In this document: positions 54,563 to 64,000 of the stretch, in pieces
Numbering within the stretch: the stretch's first letter is position 1
Layout of the letters: every line of letters begins with the position of its first letter
Assembly (NCBI GenBank): GCA_030323885.1
Contig: CM059192.1
Coordinates: 1,667,934-1,731,933 of the forward strand
Length of the DNA: 64,000 nt
Reading direction: 5' to 3'
Source of the DNA: Branchipolynoe longqiensis
Lineage: Eukaryota; Annelida; Polychaeta; Phyllodocida; Polynoidae
Made by a program: the position numbers and the translations under genes
Notes under the pieces: generated by a model
The model's database searches: none
The model's input: the letters and a program-made list of their open reading frames with translations, nothing else
What the model was told of the DNA's origin: nothing

Positions 54563-54892
54563 TTAGAAACCCATCCTTAGTGTGGTTAAATATATGCACA
54601 GAATTCATGCGGTGTATTTCAAAGTGAATAAACTCAATTAAATTTGCACAGCGTCAAGTTGTGTCAGTCTGAGATGTATCAGTCTGGAAATGTATCCAAA
54701 TAAGATGTCTGGAAATGTATCTAAATGACATCACACTTTGTAATGCTCCTTACTATAGGCAAGATGGTCTGATTTCTGCACCTTTAAAGCATCATATCTC
54801 GGGTTCTAATGAAGTATATTTGTGCATCATTTTTCGGCCTCTTGGTGATAAAAAAAAATAATTTGATGCATTCTGTCTGTTTGTGCCTAAAT

Positions 54893-54948
54893 ATAGGGGA
54901 GTGGTTGCTCTGTGGAGGTGGTCGGTTAGAGAGGTCTTACTGTATACC
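54893..54948. mobile_element. pogo-like MITE fragment
   Basis: GTGGAGGTGGTCGGTTAGAG through TTACTGTATA. Confidence 0.65.
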
Positions 54949-55076
54949 CAGGCCGACAAACAAATGTCTATCCTAGATACAAAGCAACATTACCAGAATT
55001 CAACTAGCATTAAGCAATGTTCTATGGCATGTCTTTTTAATGTTCAACATATACATGTATAGCACAGTGCCCACTG

Positions 55077-55492
55077 GATAAAAGATTCACCCTGTACTTG
55101 TAGCACACGGGTGAACGACAACGTAGTGTAAATACGGGCGAAAATAGCTTTAGTATGGAACAGGAAGTAGAATGCCTGCCTCCAGTATCAAATGGGTACT
55201 TATATTGGCACAGAGTTGGTGAAATAGGAGAGAATGCAAAAACACTAAATGAAGGCCATAGAACGGCATTGATTTCACCTTTAAATTCTATTAAACTATA
55301 TGTTTTATTATATTTTTCAACTCAAAGGTAGCGGGGAAATAAGAAGACAGATATAAAGAATAAATGTTGCTTCTTAGATTATAAATTTAGGCTCTCATTT
55401 CATTTCCCCACTTTTTCGACAGCTTTTATATAGGGCTGGTATTCACCCGTGTACTGCGAGTACAGGGTGAATCCTTTACCTAAAGGCCCACA
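55077..55492. mobile_element. hAT-like MITE, copy 3, both ends present
   Basis: Left end GATAAAAGATTCACCCTG and right end CAGGGTGAATCCTTTACC. Each end is also a near-perfect palindrome (TTCACCC at one side, GGGTGAA at the other, about 30 bp). Aligns along its length with copies 1 and 2. Confidence 0.85.
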
Positions 55493-55988
55493 GGCTATAT
55501 CTCCCTCCGTATAAACCACACCGGGGCAGGGTGCCGTGACTGGCCGTCCATGCCAGGCCTCCCACCGGTGTGGTTCTAGCTGCACCGAGCAGGCAGTGGT
55601 TCGAAGGGGCTGTTAACCATTGCCGCCCCTCCCAGCCACTGGCTCCAACTGACAGGCAGGGCATGGGCAGTAGTGCACGCAGTCAGAGGCGCACAGTGGG
55701 TGTGTATCTGCACTGTTACTCTTAGCACTGCATAAACCAAACAGTGCTGGTTGATATGCCACCTGCTGTTGCCCGATTAGGCCTAGCTCCGTGGATTATA
55801 GATACCTGCATGTTGTAACTTGTAAGGAATGTGGCACGATCTAGGCTATTATTGTATTAGCCCTACATACTATATATATAGTCTATATATGAGGGCATGT
55901 CCCTGTGTGATATATGTACGACTGCGTGTAGGCCTATATCACTATATATGCATGTTTATATGTATATGCGTGTATTTATGCATTTATT
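55493..55988. other. no gene recognised
   Basis: Moderately GC-rich; nothing supported. Confidence 0.4.
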
Positions 55989-56262
55989 TAAATGTCTGTG
56001 TGTATGTGTGTATGTATGTATGTGTGTATGTATGTATGTATGTATGTACGTATGTATGCATACATTTGTATGTATGTATGTAAGTATGTATGTATGTATG
56101 TACGTATGTATGCATGTACGTACGTATGTACGTACGTATGCATGCATGCATGCATGCATGCATGTATGTATGTATGTATGTATGTATGTATGTATGTATG
56201 TATGTATGTCCATGTATGTATGTATGTATGCATGTATGTATGCATGTATGTATGTATCTTAT
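55989..56262. repeat. (ATGT)n microsatellite
   Basis: ATGT repeat with GCAT and ACGT variants. Cys/Met/Tyr and His/Thr/Ile frames are by-products. Confidence 0.96.
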
Positions 56263-56439
56263 GCAAATATTGCATTCGGTCGAATGCTGAGCTGTGTGTT
56301 TTTGTGTATAGCTTATCCATGACGTAAAATGTCGAATTTTTATGCACCCACGCCTGAGACTGAGTGCGTTCACACTTAGACTTAGTGATACAGCGCATAC
56401 ACACACCTGAAATCCCAACAGATTAGATTCGATGTGATA

Positions 56440-56900
56440 TTATGCCACCTCGGCGATTATTCACATCACCTCCCGTGTCCTCGTGCTAAGGGTGCTTGGA
56501 CACCAGTCGGGTATCGCGGGAGTGTGCACCGGGGTAGGGTTACAGGCACCGCAGCCTCCACTGACAGTGACAGGGGGCTGGAGGAGGGAGGGCCGCCCGG
56601 GACTGCCCCGCCTTCTTTGGGCCAGCCCCGCTACTGACACGGACAGGCCGCCTAGGCAGAAACCCGGTCTCGTTGAGCTGGCATGGGCAAAACAAAGCGC
56701 AGACACGCCGAGCAAACGCCAATTATTCATTCAGTAGAATAACCAGTAATCCAGGCGACGTCAGAATAGAATCAGCCGTGTTTGGCTCCAGAATCAGTGC
56801 GATACCAGAATCTCCTAAATGCGGGCAGAGCCAAAGCGAGCGCCCACGGGCTCGGGACGGTGGGCGCTGCTGAGGCCAAGTGAAGGCGGCGATGTTGCGA
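56440..56900. other. CpG-rich block upstream of the putative exon
   Basis: High CpG around 56500-56650 and 56820-56900. No recognisable protein frame. It probably belongs to the same CpG island as 57050-57200. Confidence 0.4.
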
Positions 56901-57084
56901 GAGCAGTCGGGAAGAGCGCTTTTGGTTAGATAACAAACTCCACGCGCATTGATTACATCGCTAAACTTTCTGAAATGGTAGAAATTACACTGCTCGTTGT
57001 TTGCTTACCTTTTGTTGTACACGTATACTCCGAGCCAATGAGTAATTCCTCGTACATATCGCAACCCCGAGCTGCCTAAACACC

Positions 57085-57208
57085 ACTCCGGACGCCATTT
57101 TGCCGTGCCTGCGGGTTTTCTCGCGCAGCGCGAGACGCGGCGAGACCTGCCAGCGCCGTAAACATTTCACCAATTTGTTGTGTTCAACAGCTCTCAAAAA
57201 CAGACGGG
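57085..57208 (+). promoter_or_regulatory. TATA-less promoter-like region
   Basis: CpG-rich DNA with a YY1-like CGCCATTTTG (57093-57102) and a palindrome TCTCGCG-CAG-CGCGAGA (57119-57135) close to the TCTCGCGAGA promoter element of housekeeping genes. It lies just before a well-placed ATG. Inference only. Confidence 0.45.
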
Positions 57209-57262
57209 ATGGCAGACATTAGACGTAGGTCACCAGCTGAGCCCGTTTCTTTGAAACCACAG
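57209..57262 (+). CDS. possible first coding exon of an unidentified host gene
   Basis: ATG at 57209 with G at -3 and +4, then 18 codons (MADIRRRSPAEPVSLKPQ) ending exactly at CAG|GTTAGT, a plausible splice donor in phase 0. The product is unknown. The next exon would have to lie beyond the AT-rich 57.3-60 kb stretch or outside the window. Support is the promoter-like context and the codon-to-donor fit; there is no homology evidence. Confidence 0.4.
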
Positions 57263-59995
57263 GTTAGTCTATAATCCCCGATTCGGAAATTTAATTTAAA
57301 AAATAAGCGCTGCTTTTGTTGGGAGATGTTGAGTTGTGTGCGTTTTCGCTCTACCGTGCTGGGAGTTGACAGGGGGCTTGTGTTCACAGTTGCAGACAGC
57401 AGATTTCTCTACAGAAACAATCACTGGCTTTTCCAGCAGAATATGGATACTACTCAAGCTATATCTCTAAAAGATGCTGACTATTGATACGTGTGTTAAT
57501 TCTGATGCGAAATTAGGCGGACACTGCTTTAGTTTTAATGAGTGACGCGTACTTGGACTCACTGTCACGCCTGACGCCAATACTGAGTCTGTAAAAGGAA
57601 GTTTTGGATTTTGGGAAGTTTGGAAACCAACAAGCATTTGTCAATGTTGTGTTTCCACGCACTAAGCTATATTTGTTAGCCCACTGCTGCATCGCCACTA
57701 TTCTACATATAGCTAGTAGTGTTTGGACACACGTGGACTTCATATATCATCAACAACCTACTAGAAAATAGATGGTTGGTTAGCACTGAAATTGACGTCA
57801 CACACAGAACTCAGTGCATGACTCAGTCTCAGGGATAGTCTGATTGTCTGATGCCAACCAGGATGATATTTTTAGAATACCCACCCTGTCTCCTCCATTA
57901 AGATGACAATATATTAGAATGTAGAATCTTAGTATCCTAAGTTAGAAAATCATTTTTTAAAGTCATTAAATTAAATTTCAATTGTAGGTAGATCAGCTAA
58001 AATTTCGAAAAATAACAAACAGTATAACTTTAAGCTCTTTCAACAGATCTTGCTGAGATAAACTCAAATCTGTTGTAATTTTGAAAACATCTTAATAGGG
58101 GACAAAGTTATGGCATTTCTAATGCCGGCTTAATTGTTAAATTTAGACTGGATTCACCATTATAATAAACTGTGACCCTTGCCACATTGTTACAGCTTTG
58201 TATGATCTAAGTATTTTGATTTTGGTATTTTTATGTGTATTTTCGGTGAGATTAGGTCATGTTCTTTCCAATGATATAAAATTTATGAAAATATTCTGAT
58301 GCAAAAGTACTTTAATCAAGGCCCAATCGTGAAAATGCAGGAACATATTACTATAGACATGGTGACCGTCACGCCACTAACGGAATCTGACATACCTATC
58401 AATTGCGATATAAATGTACAACCATGTCATAATTACTGCTTCAACCTTCTCACTTAACTTTTAAGTTCAACTATCAGTGCTTTGGGGCATGAACTTTTCT
58501 TCTCTTTTTTTTTTTAATTGAAAAAAGTGTGAACAATGGCCGTGTTAATAGGCATGTTGTCTCGGGGTTGAAATTATCTACTGTATTTTCTGAATGATCT
58601 TGGATCGCTATCTAATGCAAACAGCAAATTTGTCTACTATTTGTGAACAGAAAGTGCCTACTGTGGATGATATATAAGATGCATGTGACCAGTGTCAGAT
58701 ATGGGTTGTAATTCCTGTATGATTGAGTCTTAACATATTCACATAGTCACATGGTCTGAGATAAAGTAAGTAGGTTTGTCAAAAGTATATATAGACTGGA
58801 CCGATGCCTAAATCTATGTATTTATTTTCTCTATTTACAATTTCCTTCTAAAGAGTTGTCTATAATGTTAAATTATATTTGTAAATATAATTTTAACCGA
58901 TTACTTAAAGAATTTAGCTCTAGTTTAAATTTTGATCTATAGCATTTGATCGTTAACAAACTGATATTAATGCTAGTGTTGTGATATTTAGAAAATAATA
59001 TATTATACTTCATAGCTATTGATCCAAAGATATTTGACTAAGTAATAATTAAATGTACTTGTGTCCTTAATTAAGGTTATTGGATTTCTTTGTCTTGTGT
59101 GTTTCTTTGACCTAGAATTAATTACTGCCAATTCAGTGCTGTGTTAACCTATTTGCTAATCGACTAAGATGATTTACTTCTGAACCAGGATATTTATGAG
59201 CCATACTATTTGGATCAATGGCAGGTATTGTATGGAGATGGTGCACATGGCTATGACACATGCGTGTCCTGTACACATGCGTGTCCTGTACACGCCCAAC
59301 ACACACATATATCATGTGTGTGTTGTGTGTTTAATCAATCCACAGCACAATAACGGCTTCATTAATTATTCTCAGGTAGATTATTAGAGTTATTGTGACC
59401 TCACAGACAAAGGCATCAGAATTTACGCAGTTCTCCTTTATGGTATATTGATTAATACAGTGTGTGTCATTATATAGGTTATTATTTTGTTTGGCCAATG
59501 AACCATAAATATATTATTCTTTTTTTAAATTCTATCCAATCATTAATATAATTATTTGTGTTATTATTAGTGTCTATTTTCTTTTATACTTCAATCGAGA
59601 GAAAAAAAAGTATTTTTGTCATTCACCTCAGTTATCTTAGAGGTTTATATATTAAACCCATTAACAAATTTATTATGAATGCACTTACTTTAAACTAAAT
59701 ATTTTATCCCTGGGTGCTCAAAGCTAGTTAGGTGCTTTTGTCTGTCATGTTTGTTATAATCTAGAAATATTACCTGACTGGGAACCAGCTGAGGTAATTT
59801 ACTTCAATCTGATTACAGTCACTGCCAGCGTTGCTTTATCATTCCGGTAATGCCTTTGAATGGCATTTATTAATGCCGTTTTGTGTGATGAGATGACTTC
59901 ATGACTCGTCTGCGAACCCGAGTACACCTCTGTGAACAGGAGGAAACCAGCATCTGTATCGGGGAGGGGATAGTTTCAGCCGCTGTCATTAAAGC
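57263..59995. other. AT-rich, intron-like region
   Basis: 2.7 kb without a supported frame or recognisable repeat except a small GT patch near 59310. Consistent with the first intron of the putative gene above. Confidence 0.35.
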
Positions 59996-59999
59996 GCCA

Positions 60000-60095
60000 T
60001 AGTCCATTGAAACATCAAATTTTCTAAACTAAAACAATTATCAATATTTTATTCTGCAGATCTAACTTAGATACTAACCCACTTATTGGGCATGT
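60000..60095. mobile_element. fragment of the TTGCATAGTCC MITE family
   Basis: GCGCCATAGTCCATTGAAAC through ACCCACTTATTGGGCAT, with the family body sequence ATCTAACTTAGATACTAA. Confidence 0.45.
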
Positions 60096-60295
60096 AATTG
60101 GGTGGGTGGAAAGAAGAGACGTGGAGCAGGAGGCGGAATGACTGGAGGCAGTGGCGGGCGGGATTGGTCGTAATGCGAAGCATTTCGTTTGATGCGAGGG
60201 AAGGGAGAGCGACTCCCCCCCCCCCCCCCCCTCTACCCGGGCTCTCACCCAGCATCCGCGCCTCGCGCGACGCCCGCTGCTCACCCTCGCCCTCC

Positions 60296-60391
60296 CCCGG
60301 CCCTGAGCGACTCACCCCCCCTCCTGCCACTGCTCACTTCCCCCCGGCCCTGAGCGACTCACCCCCCCTCCTCCCTCTGCTCCCTTCCCCC
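60296..60391. repeat. 48-bp direct duplication upstream of the TATA box
   Basis: GGCCCTGAGCGACTCACCCC occurs twice, each followed by a C-rich stretch. Confidence 0.8.
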
Positions 60392-60392
60392 C

Positions 60393-60430
60393 TTATAAGG
60401 CCGCCCGCCGGCCTCCCTCAGGCACTCAGC
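60393..60430 (+). promoter_or_regulatory. TATA promoter of the gag-like gene
   Basis: TTATAAGG at 60393-60400, with an initiator-like CTCAGGCACTCAG about 25-30 bp downstream and the ATG at 60514. Confidence 0.6.
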
Positions 60431-60513
60431 CTCCAGCCGCCTTCCACCTCTCTGCCCTTTCTTCTTTGGCTCTACTCCACCTCGGACCGCTGCTCCTCTG
60501 CCGACCCTGCACC

Positions 60514-61677
60514 ATGCCCGGCCGCGGCAAAGGGAAGAGTCGGAGAAGCTCCAAGACGTCCGGGATGGCCACGCCAGGACCCTCCTCGGGCTCCCCGGGG
60601 AGCCCCGTCCCCCCTACGGCGCCGACCTCCCCCGCAGCGCCCTCGGGCCAGCCCAGCAGCGAGACGGCCCTCCTCATCGAGGCCATCACCCGCCTCACCA
60701 GACGCATGGACAGAGACCTGGACGAGAGGGGGGAAGCCCGAGGGGCCCCGCGGAGCCCCCCGCCCACGCCGAGGCGGGAGCCCGCCTGCAGCCTGCACCA
60801 CGTCCCGGCACCTCGGGCGTACGCCGCCGCCGGGAGCCGGCCGCCGCCTCCACCTCAAGCGACTCAGCCCGAAGGCCCGCACCTGCAGTACCAGGGCTAC
60901 ACCCGCGCCCACGCCAGCTCAGCTCCACCGCCCACCTACCGCCAGGATCCCGAGGACTACAGCCCGGCATCCGCGGCCGACGCGGTCCGCGAGATCCTCG
61001 CATCCGCCGAGGCGCGGCACACCGTGCGCCGCCGAGGGATCCCAGCCGATTACCTCTTCCCTTGCGACCTCGTGGAGAGGGGGCCGGGGCGCAAGGCGGT
61101 GAAGCTCGGAGAAGCAACCAAGGACGAGTACAGCCTCGCCCTCCTCTCCATGGTCAACCACCCGTCCTTCCCGGATCACTCCCTCCAGGGCCTACACCAA
61201 CACCACCTCACCCTCTTGAGAGACGTCCTCATCCACCCCTGGCCGACCGTCCGCCGGTACTCAGAGACCATATTTTCCTGGATCGCGGACGGAAGGCTCC
61301 CCCAGGGGTGGCATGACCCTGTGGCCCTCAACGCGGTCAGGCTCGACTCCCTCACCACGCCCACCACCCCGGCAACACCAGCTCCCCGAGGCGACGAGGG
61401 GGCCCGAGGCGCACACCTGCCCCGGCAGCAAGTCGACACCCGCACCGCCTACGATAGGCACGCTCACGGGGCCCCCTGCTCCACTTGGAACCGCGATCCC
61501 ACCTCGTGCGATCGGGCACCCCTCGGAGAGGCTCACGGCGAGGTGGGAGACAGGCGCCGGCACGTCTGTGCGTATTGCGCCAACGTCCGGCGCATATTAA
61601 CAATGCACAGCGAGGCCGCATGCCGCACCAAGCAAGCCCGTGAGCGCCAGACCCCCGCCGCCTCGGCGGATTTTTGA
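60514..61677 (+). CDS. GC-rich single-exon gene for a gag-like protein
   Basis: 387 residues from ATG 60514 (context CACCATGC). The N-terminus is basic and Ser/Pro-rich (MPGRGKGKSRRSSKTSG). A helix at about 50-72 is rich in Leu/Arg. A conserved block (154-280: SAADAVREILASAEA, YLFPCDLVERGP, KDEYSLAL, HPWPTVRRYSETIFSWI, GWHDPVALNAVRL) recurs in the minus-strand relative at 63.4-63.7 kb. The C-terminus has a knuckle-like C352-x2-C355-x9-H365-x4-C370 motif. This architecture is that of a retroelement gag, and the association with a tyrosine recombinase in the relative suggests a YR element. No intron, no internal stop. It has a TATA box upstream and AATAAA at 62437. It could be a young element gene or a domesticated one. 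The family assignment is inference. Confidence 0.65.
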   Translation: MPGRGKGKSRRSSKTSGMATPGPSSGSPGSPVPPTAPTSPAAPSGQPSSETALLIEAITRLTRRMDRDLDERGEARGAPRSPPPTPRREPACSLHHVPAPRAYAAAGSRPPPPPQATQPEGPHLQYQGYTRAHASSAPPPTYRQDPEDYSPASAADAVREILASAEARHTVRRRGIPADYLFPCDLVERGPGRKAVKLGEATKDEYSLALLSMVNHPSFPDHSLQGLHQHHLTLLRDVLIHPWPTVRRYSETIFSWIADGRLPQGWHDPVALNAVRLDSLTTPTTPATPAPRGDEGARGAHLPRQQVDTRTAYDRHAHGAPCSTWNRDPTSCDRAPLGEAHGEVGDRRRHVCAYCANVRRILTMHSEAACRTKQARERQTPAASADF

Positions 61678-62436
61678 TCCGCCGGCCTCCCCCCGGCTGG
61701 CCCGGGGGGCATAGCCCGGCGCCTCACCCCAACCATTCCCGACAGCCCCGCAACGCCCACCGACGGTCTCCCAGCGAACACCGATCGAAACGCCGCCCAG
61801 ACGAAGCCGAGGACCATCACCTCGCACCTCACACCTCAGGCGACCCAGCCCAGCCTCACGAGAGACCCCCCCCAGACAGCCCAGCCACCGACCTTCACGC
61901 CACCGACCTCCACGGCACCGCCTTCTTGATGCCGCCCGACCCGACCCCGACTTCCACCCAGCCCAGCCCTGAGGAGTTCGCTGCCCCCCTGCTCGACCCT
62001 CACCGGACCTCCTCCCCCCAGGCCTCAGGAGCGGGCCTCCCTTTTTTGGCCGCCCGCTCCCCCTCCACGTAGGCCCCGGACCCTCCTCTCACCCAGGCCT
62101 GCCTCTCCGGGCCCCCGCCTCGGGCGCCCCGCGCCCCCGCCTCGGGCGCGCCTCGAGCCCTCTCCTTACTCTTTGGCGGAGGGCTCCTCGGCCCCCCCTC
62201 TACCAGAACTCTGACATTGCTCCCTATGAGCCCCTCCTGTATTTTATCTTCTGCTCCTCATGAGCCCCTCACTTACTGCTCCTCACGAGCCTGTTGCTCC
62301 TCATGAGCCCCTCTTATTGCTGTCTGCCTCCTCAGCCTGTGTTACCTCCTCTGTTGCCCTGCTTGTACCGTTTACCTTACTTGTCTCATTGTTTTTGTTC
62401 TTCTCACTGTTCTCTGTATATTGCCCGAGGCGTCAC
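61678..62436 (+). other. 3' region of the gag-like gene, with a -1 frame extension
   Basis: The stop codon lies in GAT TTT TGA. In the -1 frame the sequence is open from 61674 to 62072 and would add about 130 Pro/His/Arg-rich residues without a recognised domain. The rest is C-rich 3'UTR-like DNA. Confidence 0.35.
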
Positions 62437-62442
62437 AATAAA
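62437..62442 (+). terminator. poly(A) signal AATAAA
   Basis: Followed by a T/C-rich region. Suits the plus-strand gene that ends at 61677. Confidence 0.6.
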
Positions 62443-62723
62443 CGCCTCAGATTTCCCACCGCCGCCTCTGTTCTTCCTTCTCGCGCATCATAAGGGGGAG
62501 AGAGGGAAGGCGAGAAAGCCCCAGGGGCGGTCATGTGAGAGGTGGGGGGGGGGGGGGGGGCAAGCAGAGGCGGTCACGTGTCAAGGCAGGGGTGTGAGCC
62601 GCGAGGTGTCAGCGACAGCGGGAAAGGGGGGGGGGTCTTCTCCCGATCCGAATCAACTGTAATGCAAGCATTACGACTGATACGGAAGAAAAAAACAAGG
62701 AGGCAGGGGTGGAAGAAAACACT

Positions 62724-62729
62724 TTATTA
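62724..62729 (-). terminator. poly(A) signal AATAAA (minus strand)
   Basis: AATAAAGTG on the minus strand, convergent with the plus-strand signal about 290 bp away. Confidence 0.6.
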
Positions 62730-62929
62730 CAGGAAGAACAAAATGTTTAGGCAGGAAGAGAACAATATCAATCAAAACACTCACAAATCAGGCGTAACTC
62801 ACAACGCAAAGGGTTATAGAGCGAAATGAGGGGAAATGAATGTCCGAGAGAGAGGCTAGGGGAGAGAGAGCTTGGAAGAGCCCTCCACCAAAAGAGAGGA
62901 GAGGGCTTGAGGGGCTCCAGGAGGGGCAA

Positions 62930-63345
62930 GGCAAGGGATGTAGGCATATACAACATCTGAGGTCCAAGTTCCGTGCGCCTTTATGCGAAGGGGACACAGA
63001 CGCGCTGGCAGGCCTGCGCTGCTCTGCGTCGAATGCTGTGGAGGGTGAAGGGGATGGCAAGGAACCAGAGGGCCGAGCGGAGGATCGTGGTGAGGGTGCG
63101 AGGATCCAGGGGGCAGCCTGAGGGCAGGAGGAAGGCCGGATCATCCTGGCCCACGATGACCAGGGTGTCACCAGGCAGAGGGCGGACCCTGGCAAGGCTG
63201 GGATGAAGAGGGCGAAGGCATCAGCGGGCAGCGCAAGGGTCTTTGAGCACCGGATGGTGAGGCGTAGGCCGGCGACTGTGGGTGCGACGTCTCCGCGGGT
63301 GATGGTATGTGGGCCGCCCCAGTCCCCGGCTCATGAGGTGGCGTT
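62930..63345 (-). pseudogene. tyrosine recombinase remnant
   Basis: The minus strand encodes, in successive frames, TRGDVAPTVAGLRLTIRCSK, then PGDTLVIVGQDDPAFLLPSG with LTTILRSAL and HSIRRRAAQACQRV, then IKAHGTWTSDVVYAYIP. These match the order of a YR catalytic domain: a beta-sheet insert, the H-x-x-R box (63029-63040), the H-x-x-W box (62964-62975) and the tyrosine box (62940-62948). At least two frame changes and a TAA separate the parts. The first catalytic Arg is missing because the sequence upstream is joined to the gag-like block at about 63345, so this copy is dead. The box pattern differs from the DIRS recombinase at 1.9-3.0 kb. Confidence 0.7.
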
Positions 63346-64000
63346 GATGGCGACGGGATTGTGCCATCCAAGGGGCAGTCTTCCCCCCTCTATCCAAGTG
63401 AAGATGGTCTCCGAGTAGTGCCGGACGGTAGGCCACGGAAGAGAGATTGTCTCGGAGGGTGGTGATATGGTGAGAGAGGGCGGGGGCACAGTCGGAGGAA
63501 TGCGGTGTGGGTCTTGAGGCACCTGAGAGCCAAGCTATACTCGTCCTTGGTTGCCTCGGCCTTCGTCACAGGCTTACCCTCGGGCCCTCGCTCTACTAGA
63601 TCGTGGGGAAATATATAATTGCTAGGAATACCTTTCCGGGTGACGCTGTGGTGAGCCTCGGCGGAAGCGAGGATCTCTCGGATGGCGTCAGCAGCAGAGG
63701 CAATGGTGGGGGTTGGCTGGTGGTGGAGGCCGGGCATCGCAGGGGCGGTGGGTGGGGAGGTGCGTCCCCGCAGGCGTCCAGTTCCTGACGTGGTGGCGGT
63801 GCTCGGGGTGAAGGGCGGCAGCCGTCTGTGGAGGGTCCGCCGTCGTGGGCAGCGGGGGGTAGGCATAGGCCCCCTGACGGTGCAGTGGGGGCCGGCGCGG
63901 GAGGTGGGGGCAGGTTGCTGCCGTCTGGGCGAGGATGAGGTTCTCCATAAGGCTCCCGAGTCGGTTGAGTGATGCTGAGGTGGAGGCAGCCCATTGCTCC
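63346..64000 (-). pseudogene. decayed relative of the gag-like gene
   Basis: Contains the conserved block of the 60.5-kb gene: ADAIREILASAEAHHSVT, NYIFPHDLVERGPEGKP and KDEYSLALR, then after two frame changes PWPTVRHYSETIFTWIEGG and GWHNPVAIN, ending at a TGA near 63345. Upstream, a Leu-rich helix (LNRLGSLMENLILAQ) in another frame corresponds to residues 50-72 of the intact protein. The copy runs off the window edge. Its zinc-knuckle region is absent and recombinase sequence follows instead, so an internal deletion is likely. Confidence 0.75.

Noticed and set aside
60098..61102. 334-codon frame overlapping the gag-like gene
   Set aside because: Shadow frame in very GC-rich DNA. The frame starting at 60514 has the conserved block shared with the second copy.

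Overview
The window looks like a gene-poor, transposon- and satellite-rich stretch of an animal nuclear genome, most likely a marine invertebrate. The evidence is a DIRS-type tyrosine-recombinase retrotransposon, tRNA-headed SINEs, two LINE families, Ty3/gypsy remnants, a baculovirus-F-like env fossil, many MITEs and long minisatellites. I see no bacterial operons, no rRNA and no CRISPR. The species cannot be named from sequence alone.

Layout. 1-700 holds a gap and a gypsy integrase tail. 1.5-6.9 kb is an apparently intact DIRS element on the minus strand (gag, RT-RNase H and tyrosine recombinase, with inverted repeats and a split internal complementary region). 7-13 kb is a nested pile of a MITE, SINEs and two damaged LINE copies. 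13-15.1 kb holds a triplet repeat and foldback elements. 15-23.5 kb is SINE and MITE debris plus a gypsy gag-protease fragment that keeps a canonical -1 frameshift site. 23.5-25.1 kb is a 102-bp minisatellite. 25-30 kb is mixed SINE and LINE material. 30-33 kb contains a foldback element and two G-rich minisatellites (25 and 57 bp units). 33-42 kb holds a second LINE family, a 19-bp minisatellite, purine tracts and an env fossil broken by a MITE. 42-49 kb has pogo-like and Harbinger-like MITEs and a 55-bp minisatellite of about 46 units. 49-56 kb is purine tracts, CpG-rich DNA and more MITEs.

57-60 kb is the most host-like part. A CpG-rich, TATA-less promoter-like block leads into a possible first coding exon of 18 codons with a splice donor at 57263, followed by AT-rich, intron-like DNA. 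From 60 to 64 kb the base composition changes abruptly to very GC-rich. A single-exon gene with its own TATA box and poly(A) signal encodes a 387-residue gag-like protein (60514-61677, +). It converges on a decayed relative on the minus strand (62.9-64.0 kb), in which the same conserved block is followed by remains of a tyrosine recombinase. This pair is the best candidate for a poorly described mobile system.

How the parts interact: the LINEs supply reverse transcriptase, while the SINEs and deleted LINE copies are passengers with clear target-site duplications. The MITEs need transposases that are not present here. Many short open frames come from satellites and are not genes.
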